A DNA stretch of 64,000 bases from Fomitopsis serialis (lineage: Eukaryota; Basidiomycota; Agaricomycetes; Polyporales; Fomitopsidaceae): the NCBI RefSeq assembly GCF_022376445.1, contig NW_025954974.1, positions 434,001-498,000 of the forward strand, given 5' to 3'. Every line of letters starts with the position of its first letter. Position 1 is the first letter of the stretch. The position numbers were made by a program, and so were the translations under genes. The notes beneath the pieces were generated by a model. That model did no database searches, was not told the origin of the DNA, and worked only from the letters and a program-made list of their open reading frames with translations. This document shows, in pieces, positions 34,384 through 45,229 of the stretch.

Positions 34384-35980
34384 TTATTTTGCGCAACGGA
34401 AGAGAGGTCGTACGGCCTGGGGGTGAAGGGCGTCGGGATCGACTCCGCTGGCGGGTCCGAGCCCGTCGAACGCACGAATCACCCCAACGACGGTCGCCGC
34501 CTGGAGCAAGGCTTTGAAATCAGACTCTCGACAGCATATCACAATCAAAGGTACGCACATGTGTGGCAACTTGGTAACGTCGGTGCAAAGTATGGCGTCT
34601 TTCCCATCCAGCGCTACACCAATCTCCGGTGGCACTGTGTCGTACGCGCCGCACTGAACGGTACAATGAACGTCGCCGACACTTTCCGCGGTGAGTACGA
34701 GATGCTTTAGATTGAGGCTACCCCGCATCTCCACCGGAACCTCCACGATGAACTGCATGCCCTTGATAATGTTGTTGCAGCAGCCTGCTCCGACGTAGAG
34801 GATCCCACGATCATATCTGATCGGGAAGGTGCTCGCAGCTTCCAGTTCCTCGTCCAGGCTGAACACCAGCCGGTGTTTGTTCTGCCCCAGGCACACGGGA
34901 GTCTGCAAGTGCCACACCATCACTGGGAGTGGTGCTCCGGGGCCCCAGAGCCCGAGATGGTCCTGTTTCCGCAGCGCGTTCATAAGACGCGCGTACGTGA
35001 GGTCAGGCTCTCCGAGCCTCATGCGCATGCGCTTGAGCAAGAGGTACGTGAACACCCCGCGCGGCTTGTCGAGAATGATATGTTCCTGCGCCGTCTGATC
35101 CGGCGCGCAGGCTGCGAGAAGGACATGTGAACGCGCCTCCAGGATCGAGAATCCGGTGTCGGGCTGCACGACAGGCACCATCGCTACACCACGACCTGCG
35201 TCCGGGTCCTGCCAGGCCCAGATCTCCTGATCGAGGTCTTCGGGGATAGGAAAGCGGGGTATCGAGCTTTCTGCAGACAAATATCGCGTCCTACCGGCAC
35301 TGGCAGGTCCACGATGCATGCCCCCGGAATGGCAGCAGTCGAAAACAGTCATCTAAAAAGTAAGGACCCTCCTGTCACTACGGGGTAGATCAAAGGACTA
35401 TTGAGTAGACGCACGATATTGTCGCCCTTCTCATGAGCCAACCGACGCATCAGCCCTCCAAATGTTCGGGACGGGATGCCAACAATGGGCCTGCCTGCCT
35501 GGTCTGGCATGCCTTCGTCGTGCGGACAGATCAGCTCAACCGTCGTGGGATATCCTGAGGCACGAAGGTTGAAGGAATTAGTCTACGTCTGCCCGGGGAG
35601 ACTACCATCGTGTCGAACTAACCTACAGCGTTCCAGCCCGCAGGCGCGATCCTGCGATCGCCATGGCCTGCATAATAGAATACGATCGTGTCGCCGCGCT
35701 CGATAGCCGAGTTATTGATGAGATGGCTGAACAATACATCAAGTATCCGGGTGCGTGTCGCCTCCTCGTTGCTGAGTCGAACAATGTGGCTGGAATGGAC
35801 CTTCAAGGTGATTGTGAGGAGATCGTAGAAATCGTCGCTGTCGTTGACAGCGCCGCGGAGAGGCTTGGCCTCTCTGTGGGCGTAAGTGTTCACAGCCACC
35901 AGTACGGCCCATATACGGTTGTGGCGGATCGGGTCATCGAGATCACGTGCAGTGCTCGGAAGAGTAGTACTGTCCGCCAT
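34384..35980 (-). CDS. Metacaspase-like caspase p20 protein A, catalytic residues intact
   Basis: The start is at 35980 (MADSTTLPSTARDL). Three exons are predicted, with introns at about 35559-35622 and 35353-35418. Exon 1 holds the N-terminal strand and helix of the p20 fold (RIWAVLVAVNTYAHREAKPL, LRGAVNDSDDFYDLL) and the His loop (DTIVFYYAGHGDRR). Exon 2 holds VELICPHDEGMPDQ and TFGGLMRRLAHEKGDNI. Exon 3 opens with the Cys loop MTVFDCCHSGG, then WAWQDPDAGRG, SHVLLAACAPDQTAQEH and GVFTYLLLKRMRM, with a C-terminal extension to 34384. The His-Cys dyad is complete, so this can be an active Arg/Lys-specific cysteine protease of the C14 clan. It is the best-preserved of four units in 13 kb. The exact C terminus is uncertain. 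Confidence 0.8.
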
Positions 35981-38371
35981 GGCGCAGAAAGTTCCGGAGA
36001 AGAGTGCGATGAGTCGCCCCTCCTCCAGATATCTATTTCATCTTATATCTGCGGAGGATTGCTCTTCTAGGTCCTGCTCAGTACTCACACTGCACAGGTC
36101 CCGTCCATGAACCTGGGGCCTATTGACTGGTACCATCGCGGAGTGACCGGCGGCGTGTAGCGCGACCCCCCTTAACCGCCCCCAGGCGCGGGCACAGCGC
36201 GCCCGGTAAGTACTTCAGAACCTTGCAAGCTTGTCCGACGCGCCCCCGCGCGTGCGAACATTCAAATAAATCAAGAAACCCACGAAAACGCGGGAAAGTC
36301 TAGGAATCGCGATACACTCACCGTAGCCACTATAGAACACCGTGTACACCCTGTTACAGGTTCGCGGCGTACGCGGCATGGCTATCGAAGCAATTCGAGG
36401 GCGATTTTACATACAGTGCCGGACACCCGAACAAAAAGTTTTGTATAAGTGCTCTCGATCGGAATAGGTTTCGGTCAAAGTGTAACTCTAGGAATGAACT
36501 CAGGGAGGCGATATATGTACTGTACGCGCAAAACTAAAGGTAAGTGCCCGGATAACTACGTGCAAAGATGGTCGTTTTGGGAAGACACATCATGATATTC
36601 CACTAAGTACTCGCTACATATTGGGGTAAATGGTGCTCCGGGCTCGAGTCTATGCATAAGTATGCTAGGCTATGGCTCTCTACGGCTACTCGCTCTTGAA
36701 CAGAAACAGATACTAAACCCGCTTGACTGAACATTGCTTCGCGACGTTCATATGTTTGATCGTGACTTACGTAGTTCATCTGAGGCAGCTGCGTGACCAT
36801 ACAGCATTGTCTCATTTACAGTGTCTTCTGCCACGGTGCGTCTTACTTGCTGTTGCCGTGACCCCCATGTTCAGACAGAACTTCCTGCGCCTCTGTGACG
36901 AGACTCAGGACAGCAATGGTCACTTGCCAGCACTGGGGACCGCTATGCGCCATTGAGGTATGCAGGAGAACGGCGCGACTCCATTGCTCAACGGCAGCGT
37001 AGCGGGCAAATTTACGGGAAGAGTCCTGACGTGGTATGCGAGCGCGGCGCCAGGGACAAACAGAACTTCTGCAGTGGCTCACCACTAAACTGGGACTCGA
37101 TTTGTACTGCGGCTCCTCGGGTGCATAGGTATCATGTGTACGCTGGCGAACAAAGTGATTCTGAGTGGAGAAGCCGATGGAATGCGGAGCTGCATGCACG
37201 TTAGGACGATGAAACATGTTTGTGGTCCCCTCGCTCACCTGTGATTTGCAGCTCGAGCCTGTCTGCCAGATGACGGCCATCTCTACATCGCCGTTCGGGG
37301 TGTACGTCAACTCGCTTGCTCAGGTCGCCGACGCGTGGAGCGAGGACGAACGCCGTCCGGCGATCCGTCCCGTCGAGGGGCTCTCACGCTGACAAGAGTG
37401 CGCGGTCAGTGCCAATGCAGCAGCAGTGACCGATCCATGCACGCACCATCGCACTTTGCATATTCGACTGGCTCTACGCGCTCAGCGTCGATCTCCGCAC
37501 GGGAAGGCCGGGATGAGGCGTGAACCGCGATCTGGTCTTCCAACAACAGCGTTGAAAAGGAGTCTCCTTCATGGTGAGCGCAACGCACTTCACCGATCCG
37601 CTCGCCTCGCATGCTTGGCACGTTCAGAACGGAAGATGCCTGTACGCCCACATTGCCGGGTACCTTGCCCTCTACAAGGGTACGTGCCTCAACAAGAAGA
37701 TACGCTCGAGGAGAGAGCAGCTTGCAGTGGGAGGGGCACGTGTGAAGTGCACCTGATACGAAATTGAGAGGCATGATGAGTCCGAGTCTGGTGAGAGAGA
37801 GTTGGGGGAAGAGTACAGGTCAACCCACCGCTACCATGATACGATGGAAATCATCCGCCAATGGTCCCGGTCAGCCACCGTGATGCTCAGGCTGTAAGGA
37901 GCGAGGGGGTTACATCAGCAGCTCGAGAGATTCCAGTAGCGAAGGAGCGCACGACGAAGCAAGGTCAGCTTATACATTTCCAGGTGGCAAAATCTTCGGG
38001 TCCCCATGCAATCCGGAGGGCTTGTCTGCAGAAGTGTCAGCTCGACGGCAAGCAATGCCGAGCTTCAAGTGGCAAAACGAAGTTGTGGCTGCTAGTTGGA
38101 ACATCGCCGTTGGACGCGACAGCCGAGTTCGCACTACGATCCGTTTCATACGCTTTCGGGCCCTCGTTCTACCTCTCCTCATCCTCACACCCAGCATACA
38201 GGATTGCGTATGATAGCAATGAGATTGCAGAACTTACATGCGTTAGACTAGGGTTACAGACGAGACGTGATGCGATGACGATAACTACAAATGATTACGA
38301 TCATACACCAGCGATACAAGTGAGGATTCCGAGTACATACATCTTCCGGTCAATACCACTTTCCACGCCCC
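35981..38371. other. 2.4-kb stretch without a recognised gene
   Basis: 35981-36200 is the promoter side of metacaspase A. At 36230-36500 the sequence is ordinary. Between 36950 and 37390 the plus strand shows short sensible frames (VLTWYASAAPGTNR; QMTAISTSPFGVYVNSLAQV followed by ADAWSEDERRPAIRPVEGLS) that suggest a decayed gene, but no family was recognised. 37400-38300 has nothing recognisable. Confidence 0.35.
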
Positions 38372-39006
38372 TCAGCCACTCGCCTCCGTCGCCGCACCGG
38401 CATCCTCCGCGTCCAAGGCCTGCTGCTCCTCCGGATCTAGCCAGCTCTCCTCGACAGTCGCACGCACACGTCGCACATACTCCTTCATGTTTTCGCGATA
38501 GAGCTGTGCGGCCTCGGCGTTCGCGGGGGAGTTGGGGTTGGGGTCGTGGAGGAGGCTCTGGATGGAGGTCAGGATGGCGGCGACGTCGTAGGTGGGCGAC
38601 CACCGATTCTGGAGGATGTCGAGGCAGAGCTCGCCGTTGGCGTAGACGTTGGGGTGGAACATGCGTGAGAGGAACTTGACGGTGGGTGGCTTGTTCGGGT
38701 AGGACTCGTCGAAGGTGAGGAGGAGCTTGAAGGTGCCGTCCTCGAACGGTGTGTCCGCTGTGTGGCACGCGAGGGTTCGGCGCCGGTGTGCGACCGGATG
38801 GGGGAGAAAGAAGACGCACCTGGGCCAAAGATGACCGCGTTCCAGAGCATAATGTTATCCGGACATGGGCTGCCTGAGATCCCGCCTGGCGGGTCGGTGG
38901 AGAGGCGCTTGAAGTCGCGGATGAGTCTGCGACGGCAATTGGTAGACTGTGGGTGAGGTATGAGAACTGACTGTCTCACGGACAAGTCTTGAGTGGTACG
39001 TACCAT
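38372..39006 (-). CDS. ubc2: Ubiquitin-conjugating enzyme E2, RAD6/UBC2 type
   Basis: Minus-strand gene with exons 39004-39006, 38820-38946 and 38372-38757, giving 171 residues. The first exon is only the ATG, followed directly by GTACGT. Exon 2 gives [20 protein letters not shown] and [20 protein letters not shown]. Exon 3 gives [40 protein letters not shown], the active-site Cys in [12 protein letters not shown], and [20 protein letters not shown], then an acidic-rich tail. In yeast Rad6 works with Bre1 on histone H2B and with Rad18 on PCNA, and with Ubr1 in N-end-rule degradation; the same nuclear and cytosolic roles are expected. The frame is intact. This is a conserved housekeeping gene within otherwise decaying accessory DNA. 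Confidence 0.92.
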
Positions 39007-40366
39007 GGCCGTATGTGTCGGAGGCGCGATGGGAGAGGAAGGAGAGAACGAGTGGCCCTCAGCCCGAGACGACCAAGTTAACCGCCACAGCTTAGTAAGC
39101 GATTCATGGCCACATCGCGATCGGGCCGACCCGCGATTGTGGCGACCCAGATCTTGTATCTCAGTAAGTACTTCACTGTCACTGAACTTCACTCCATAGC
39201 ATTAGGCAACCCGGCCGTACGTACCGGTGCTACGGGTACTGACAGTAAACCCTCATATTCTTTGACTCTTCCTTTTGGTCGCCCTGCGGAACGGCTAGTA
39301 ACTAGGCAGCCACCTGAGAGCCAATATTCGCCTCCCGAGTCCGCCAGGCTACCCATCTGCTCGGATATGTGCTGACAAGGTGCGCTATATGACTCGGGTA
39401 TCCTGTCAATGCTCTCGCTCACGATTAGGTGCACACTAGCTACCAGCGGCTGGTATGCCTCCGGTTCAACACGCGTCAGAGCTGCGATGCACGTCTTGAT
39501 TCACAACGCGCTGCTCCCGGTACGTGACAACCCATCGTCTTTCGCATCTCCCCACTATCAGCTGACCCCGCTTTCACGTGAACAGACACATTCCCGGTCT
39601 GAGAACTCCCCGATGTGTCCCGTCTTCCCGACTTCCTGACAGCGAGGGGGAGGCCGCACTGCTTCAGCGGAACTGACCGCTATCCTGTGCGGGTGCGAGG
39701 TAGAATACGGGACGTATGGGAGAGGTAGGAGCGAACGAAGTCGCCTGGCCGACGAAATTACATACGTCAGGTTCCTTATCGGTAGCGCGCTCACGGCTTG
39801 GACAGGCGCGGTGGCGGTGGCTCGTTGTACGCCCATGTCATTACGACTTCCTGTCATGGCCAACCCGCTCCCTAGTATCTGCGGAAGGAGCACTGTGCTC
39901 GGGCACCGTAATCTCGAGTTCGGGGGATTTGGACACTGCCTCCTGCACAGGTCAGTGCAGTTTCCGAGTATCATCGGCGCTTTCTGACGCAGGGGACTCA
40001 GGACCTATTGTATTATGCTCTTCCTCACACCCACATACCGTCGTTACGTCGCAGACTTGGCTTGCACGTCCGTTGCCGAACAACTTGCACTTTGTACGAA
40101 ATGACATCATGGACAACTCCCAGTGTTCGGCGGGGCCGGAAGGACCATAGGTGAGCTTCCATAGACTGTAGGCGGAGCGGACGCTGACCGCTGTGAAGGG
40201 TGAGAGAATGTTTGGAGCTTCGTCGACTCTTGGATGTCTATACCAAGCGGCGGTGAGTGTCATATCCTCCCTCCCTCGTCAAAGACACTGATCATGCTTC
40301 TTCCAGTCCAGTGAGAGTGTCGGGAGCCGCATCGGGGAATCAGACCCGGGCCAATGCAAAGCTCAG
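39007..40366. other. Gap with the duplicated 5' flank of the metacaspase genes
   Basis: 39007-39700 has no recognised gene; a short plus frame near 39410 (MLSLTIRCTLATSGWY) weakly resembles the membrane remnant at 29.8 kb. From about 39950 to 40310 the sequence resembles 44740-45080, upstream of the third caspase gene: shared words include ATCATCGGCGCTT, GACTCCCAGTG and TCGTCGACT-TTGGATG. The two caspase genes were thus duplicated with their 5' flanks. Confidence 0.5.
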
Positions 40367-41907
40367 GTGCAGTTCACGCAGTCTGGCCAACGCCCCAAAC
40401 TGACATTATACAGGGCGTGGGCTACAGTCTTCGAAGCACGCCGTAGGAATCAGGACCCGCATCAAGATGGCGATCGAACTCGCATCTGGGCTTTTGTCAT
40501 CGCTATCGACGTCTATCAGAATCCGCAGATCAAGAATCTCCATGGATGTGTGAACGATGGCGACGACGTGTATGACTACCTCACGAACACCCTGAGGATC
40601 CCTCGGAGCCAGATCTCCTTTTGAAGAATGAGAAAGCGACGCGTACAGGAATCATCGACACTTTCTTCTCGCGTCTCATCGACAACCCAGCCATCAAACT
40701 GGATGACACCGTTATCGTCTACTATGCAGGCCATGGCGATCGTAGGAGCGCGCCTGTTAGTTGGAGCGCCGCTGGTGCTCTCGGTATGGTCGAGTTGATC
40801 TGCCCGCACGACGAGGGAATGCCAGACGAGGGAGGGCGGCCCACGATTGGCATCCCGGACCGGACGTTCGGGGGCCTGATGCGCCGGCTGGCTCACGAGA
40901 AAGGAGACAACGTTGTACGTTCCCTCAGCACCGTCCTGCTTTGCGCAGTAGTGACGTGAATACTCATTGGCTTGTATCTACAGGTAGCCATCTTCGACTG
41001 CTGCCATTCAGGAGGGATGCATCGCAGCGGACCAGCGAGCGTGACGAGCGAGACGCGGCACCTCCCAACAGGAAGCCAGCTTCCCCGCCCTCCTATCCCC
41101 GAGACACTCGATCAATACATCTGGGCCTGGCAAGACCCGGACGCTGGCCGTGGCGCGGCAATGGTCCCTGTTGCGCAACCTGAGACCGGATTCTCAGATC
41201 CAGAGGCGCGCTCGCATGTCCTCCTCGCTGCCTGCCAGCCGCATCAGACGGCGCAGGAGCATACCATTGACGGGATGCCGCGCGGGGTGTTCACATTCCA
41301 CTTGCTCGCGTACATGCGGATGAAGCACGGGGAGGACCTCACGTACGCGCGTCTCGTAGACGCACTGCGGAAGCCCGACGGCGTCGATCTACGTTGCCCG
41401 GGGACGCTGCAGTGGATGGCGGGCCAAACTCCGCTGTGCATTGGGCGGAACAAGCACCGACTGCTATTCACGACGGACGAGGCGCGGGAGATTGCAAGCA
41501 CGTTCCCCATCCGATATGACAAGGGGTTGCTCTACGTCGGAGCAGGCTACCGCAACAAGGTCCTCAAGGGCACGCGGTTCGTCGTGGAGGTTCCGCCGGA
41601 GCTGCAGATTCGCCTCACAACACGACGCGTCGTACTTACGGCGGAAAGCGTCGGTGACGAGGAGTGCACGGTTGGGTATGGCACGTCCGGTGACAGAGTA
41701 GCGCGGGAGCTTGGCAGAGCGCTCGACGGGAAAGAGGCTGTGGTCTCCGCGTCCAACTTGTGGCTGTGGGCAGGCGTCAACGAACGCGTGCCTTTTTTTT
41801 TTAAGGCGAGGCGGAAGGGGTGCGGTTGCGGCGTTCAGTTGTTCGTTGCTCCCAGTGTTCGCCCTGGCGGCCCTCACCACGTGCCGGCCCAGACTTTCCA
41901 GAACTGA
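40367..41907 (+). pseudogene. Metacaspase-like p20 protein B, one frameshift
   Basis: The p20 core begins near 40480 (RIWAFVIAIDVYQNPQIKNL). At 40613-40625 the frame breaks: IPRSQISF-stop is followed in the next frame by LLKNEKATRTGIIDTFFSRL, where paralogues read straight through, so one base was gained or lost next to a TTTT run. The rest is well kept: DDTVIVYYAGHGDRR, VELICPHDEGMPDE, an intron at about 40916-40983, VAIFDCCHSGGMHRSGPAS, WAWQDPDAGRG and RVVLTAESVGDEECTV. Both catalytic residues are present. Near 41795 a run of nine T lies in frame close to the end, and the last residues do not match protein A, so the C terminus may also be altered. If the frameshift were a sequencing error the gene would be whole. 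Confidence 0.7.
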
Positions 41908-42423
41908 TATGTAAAAGGTATTTTTGCTTTCAGGCATGCATCCAGTGGATATTCGGCGAGCACCTTTCCTCTCACTTTCCTTCGTAAATACTGGTTATAT
42001 AATGGAGTTGCGCGAGCCTGTGATTGCATACATCGCTCCCTGTTGCGCCGCGCATACTGCTTATGGAAATATGTAAAGGGCCTTTCCGATGTGCAGGCTG
42101 CCCTGTGTATCCTCGAACCCGTATGCACATACTGACCACGCAACCCTCCACGGCATTGAGACTGGTAAGTTCCGGGATTCGGGCCGAGTAAGACAACGGC
42201 GATGCGGTGACGTGAAAGAAGACAGTCCAATTCGTCGAGCATGACTCTGGGCGCGCTTCCGCGTCCGCATGCCAAAGACGTCGAGTAACCTCCCTCTCTT
42301 GATCCTCTCCGGTCCCTCCCCCTCTACTACTCCCTCCTGCTCCGTCCTCCCCGTCGTCCTCACTACTCGCGCGTCCAACGACCGCCATTGTCTGCACGGA
42401 CACCATAAATAGCACCCCACACG
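41908..42423. other. Gap after metacaspase B
   Basis: This gap of about 500 bases has no recognised gene. Confidence 0.4.
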
Positions 42424-43602
42424 ATGCCCAACTCTAGCTTCGGCGCGGACGCCGACGTCTCCGTACGACGACCAGCAGGGGCGTCAAGTTTGCGCAGTAG
42501 GTCCACTCGCTCTTGACTTGGAGCGTGCTTGCCGACGCCCTGCCCTGATCGACCCCCACTGATCCCGATCGTCCGTACCCCGCAGCGTCTCCCGCAGCCA
42601 CATCCACACGACCCCGCCTCGTCAGGCTCCCGCCCTGCCGCCGACGCAACGCCGCCGCGCGCACGATGGAGGACGACGACTCCGGATGGGAGGCAGACTG
42701 GGCCGAGCGCGTCGTCCGTCGCTCCTATATTGCGCGTCGAAGCGACTGGCGACGGGCGCATGGTCCACTCCGTGGCCATGGCAGGAAGGAGGGGGCGCAG
42801 GACGTGAGCATGCCCATGATGGCTCATCCCCCAATGGTATACGCCCCTCCTGATCCGGCTATACACCCCCGTGCTCCCCGTGGACGTCGAGATGGAGGCT
42901 CGGAAGGAGGAGCGACGTGTTACAGCGCGTGTCGAAGGTGCGTCCCTATCAGTCTGTTCAAGACTCTCCATATGCTTTTGTCCGTACCGTACATCTGCGT
43001 TCGGTGCAGAGGAATGCATCGCGCAACGGCGGCGGCTCCTCGAACCCGGCCCGCGTGCGCGACCCCGCCTGCGCAGGTACATCCCCGACTACCTCCTCGC
43101 TGCGCGTCGATGACACACCCGAGACCGCCGTGGCTCGACGCGTCCGTGGGCCCTCTCTGGCGCGGCGACGGAGCTCGAAGCCGAGGGCGTACCCGTCTGC
43201 CAGTATTGCCTCCTCACAATCGACTCCCACCCTCCCCTCGCCCACGCTACACCTTTGCCCGAGCCCGAGTGCACCCCTTCCTTGCCCGCCGACTCGCTCC
43301 CTGCCCTCGCTGCCATTTCCCTCCTATCCCCGCTGCCCCCGACCCCCAACCCGGCCCCTGGGTCGTGCAGCCCCGCGGACTGGGAGACGGTCTATGCCCA
43401 CCTCGCGGAGCACCGTGCCACCCTCGCGCACCTCCAGCGCGCCATGCTCGGCGCGTGGGCCCTCGTGGAGGAGGTCGTCATGCCTGTCATGCGGCATCAG
43501 CACGCGGGCTTGCCGTTCGACCGACAGGACCTCATCAGTATCTTTTGCACGGAGGCGCGCTCGCTGCCCGGCAGGAGACCTTCAGAGTCGGTTATCTTGT
43601 AA
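42424..43602 (+). CDS. Hypothetical protein, exon structure unresolved
   Basis: Several plus-strand segments look coding although no single frame joins them. They are MPNSSFGADADVSVRRPAGA (42424), MEDDDSGWEADWAERVVRRS (42666), a helix-rich segment with a clean intron (VDVEMEARKEERRVTARVE, GTGCGT at 42941 to CAG near 43010, then EECIAQRRRLLEPG) and RRYIPDYLLAARR. Then comes VPVCQYCLLTIDSHPPLAHA (about 43180), a Pro-rich stretch and WETVYAHLAEHRATLAHLQR with LVEEVVMPVMRHQHAGLPFD, ending at 43602. The product would have a coiled coil and a Pro-rich linker. The family was not recognised. A minus-strand frame at 42363-43082 overlaps and is probably the shadow. Confidence 0.35.
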
Positions 43603-45170
43603 GTCTGCAGATGCTTCGCTGGCGACTGATCCGCGTACAGAGCTTGGGCGGGCCATACGTATCTATCGACCCATAAGTATACCCGTGTATGCTAGTCCTC
43701 AATCAATGTCAGGATTAACAACGTTTTCACGTTCCTCACACTGCGGCCCTGGATTACGGGCGCTCAAAGTGGGTGGTTGGCCTGTTCATGCGCCTGCATC
43801 AGAGGCGAGACGCGCACCAAGCTTGAAGCTTGAAGCTGAAGACCGCAAGGAGCTTCCAAAACTCGCTAATTCACAGAATGTATCCAGGCCGAGCTCTTCG
43901 GACTCGGAGTGTCGGAGGAAGCTTGGCGCAGGATAATATGACAGGTTCGACGTTGCAGCTCTGATGAATGGCGTGCACGCTGCTCATATCCACCCTGTTC
44001 TTGAAAGGATGTGTTAGAAGACGTCTGGGGGAGAGGCATCCCAACGAAAGCCTCTCCGAGTCCCCAGCCTTCTGCCGCCAAGTTGTGCCATGGCCGCCAG
44101 ATATCCGGGCGTGTATATCGGGCACGAGGTTGAAAGAGGTGGGACCAGGACCCATATGCCTTCGACCCTTCGCATTGTCGAACGCCCGTCTGCCTTCACT
44201 ATACAGTCCGCATCTTGCGTAGACCCAAACCGCTCGTCATCTGGGACGCGGCCAGAAGCTTCGGTATGTACAAGCCGCTGAAGGTACCCGCCGAGTCGCT
44301 GGGTGTCAAGAGCGAGACTCCGGATCCGCTGCGCCGTGCGCTCCTTCGCTACTAAAAACCTCGAGCTTCCGACGCAATCACCTCGCTCCTTACACCTGAG
44401 CGATCACAGTGGCTGACCGGGACCACTGGCGGATGATCACTGCCCTCGTAAGTCCTCGTCGGAGAGCACTCTGCTCTCACTAGACCCGGACACCATGTCT
44501 CTCAGATCTGTAAGCCGTTCTCCTTATCTATCCTGGTTTTGAAGAACATAGCCTTACGGAGCACAAGGTACCACAGAAGTTGTCAACATGGGCACACAGG
44601 ATCGGACATCTTCCGTTCCGAACTGATGATAGGCATGCGGACGGACTTCGCAGAAGCAGCGCCTGTGAAGCGCGACACGTTCTCACGTACGGTCCAGAAG
44701 CATTAATACACTGCCTCAGGCCTTATGCCCAGCTGAGCAAAGCTTCCAAATATCATCGGCGCTTCTTGATGGAGGATAAGGATGAGTGCTGGGACTCGCC
44801 CCACATACTGGTTACCCCAACCGCTACCAGACAACTTCAGCTCTGCGCGAAATGGAGTCTTCTTGGACGACTCCCAGTGCTCGAATCGGGTGGACCGACC
44901 ACAGGTGAGCGTTTATATACATAGGCTGTGAAGACGAACTGGACGACCTGACTGCTGGTAAGGGTGCAAGAATGCTCGAGGCGTCGTCGACTTTTGGATG
45001 CCAATGCTAACTGGAGGTGAGCCGCTCTTCTTCTCCGTTGTCTAATACACTGCCAATCACGCGCCATCCAGTACAGTGGAAGTGTCGACAGCCGCTTCGA
45101 GGACTTGGGCCCTCACGAACGAGATAACGAGGTGATCTCCACATAGTCACCTCGATGTCCTGATGTTGAC
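43603..45170. other. Gap with the second copy of the metacaspase 5' flank
   Basis: 43603-44560 has no recognised gene. 44740-45080 matches the flank at 39950-40310 (see that entry), which places the breakpoint of the segmental duplication somewhere between 43.7 and 44.7 kb. Confidence 0.5.
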
Positions 45171-45229
45171 GTTGTGCTAGGGCATATGACGTCGCACATG
45201 CACAAGTCGGACGTGCAGAACAGGAATCG

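Noticed and set aside
42363..43082. 239-residue minus-strand frame
   Set aside because: The opposite strand has better coding signs and a clean intron; this looks like its shadow.
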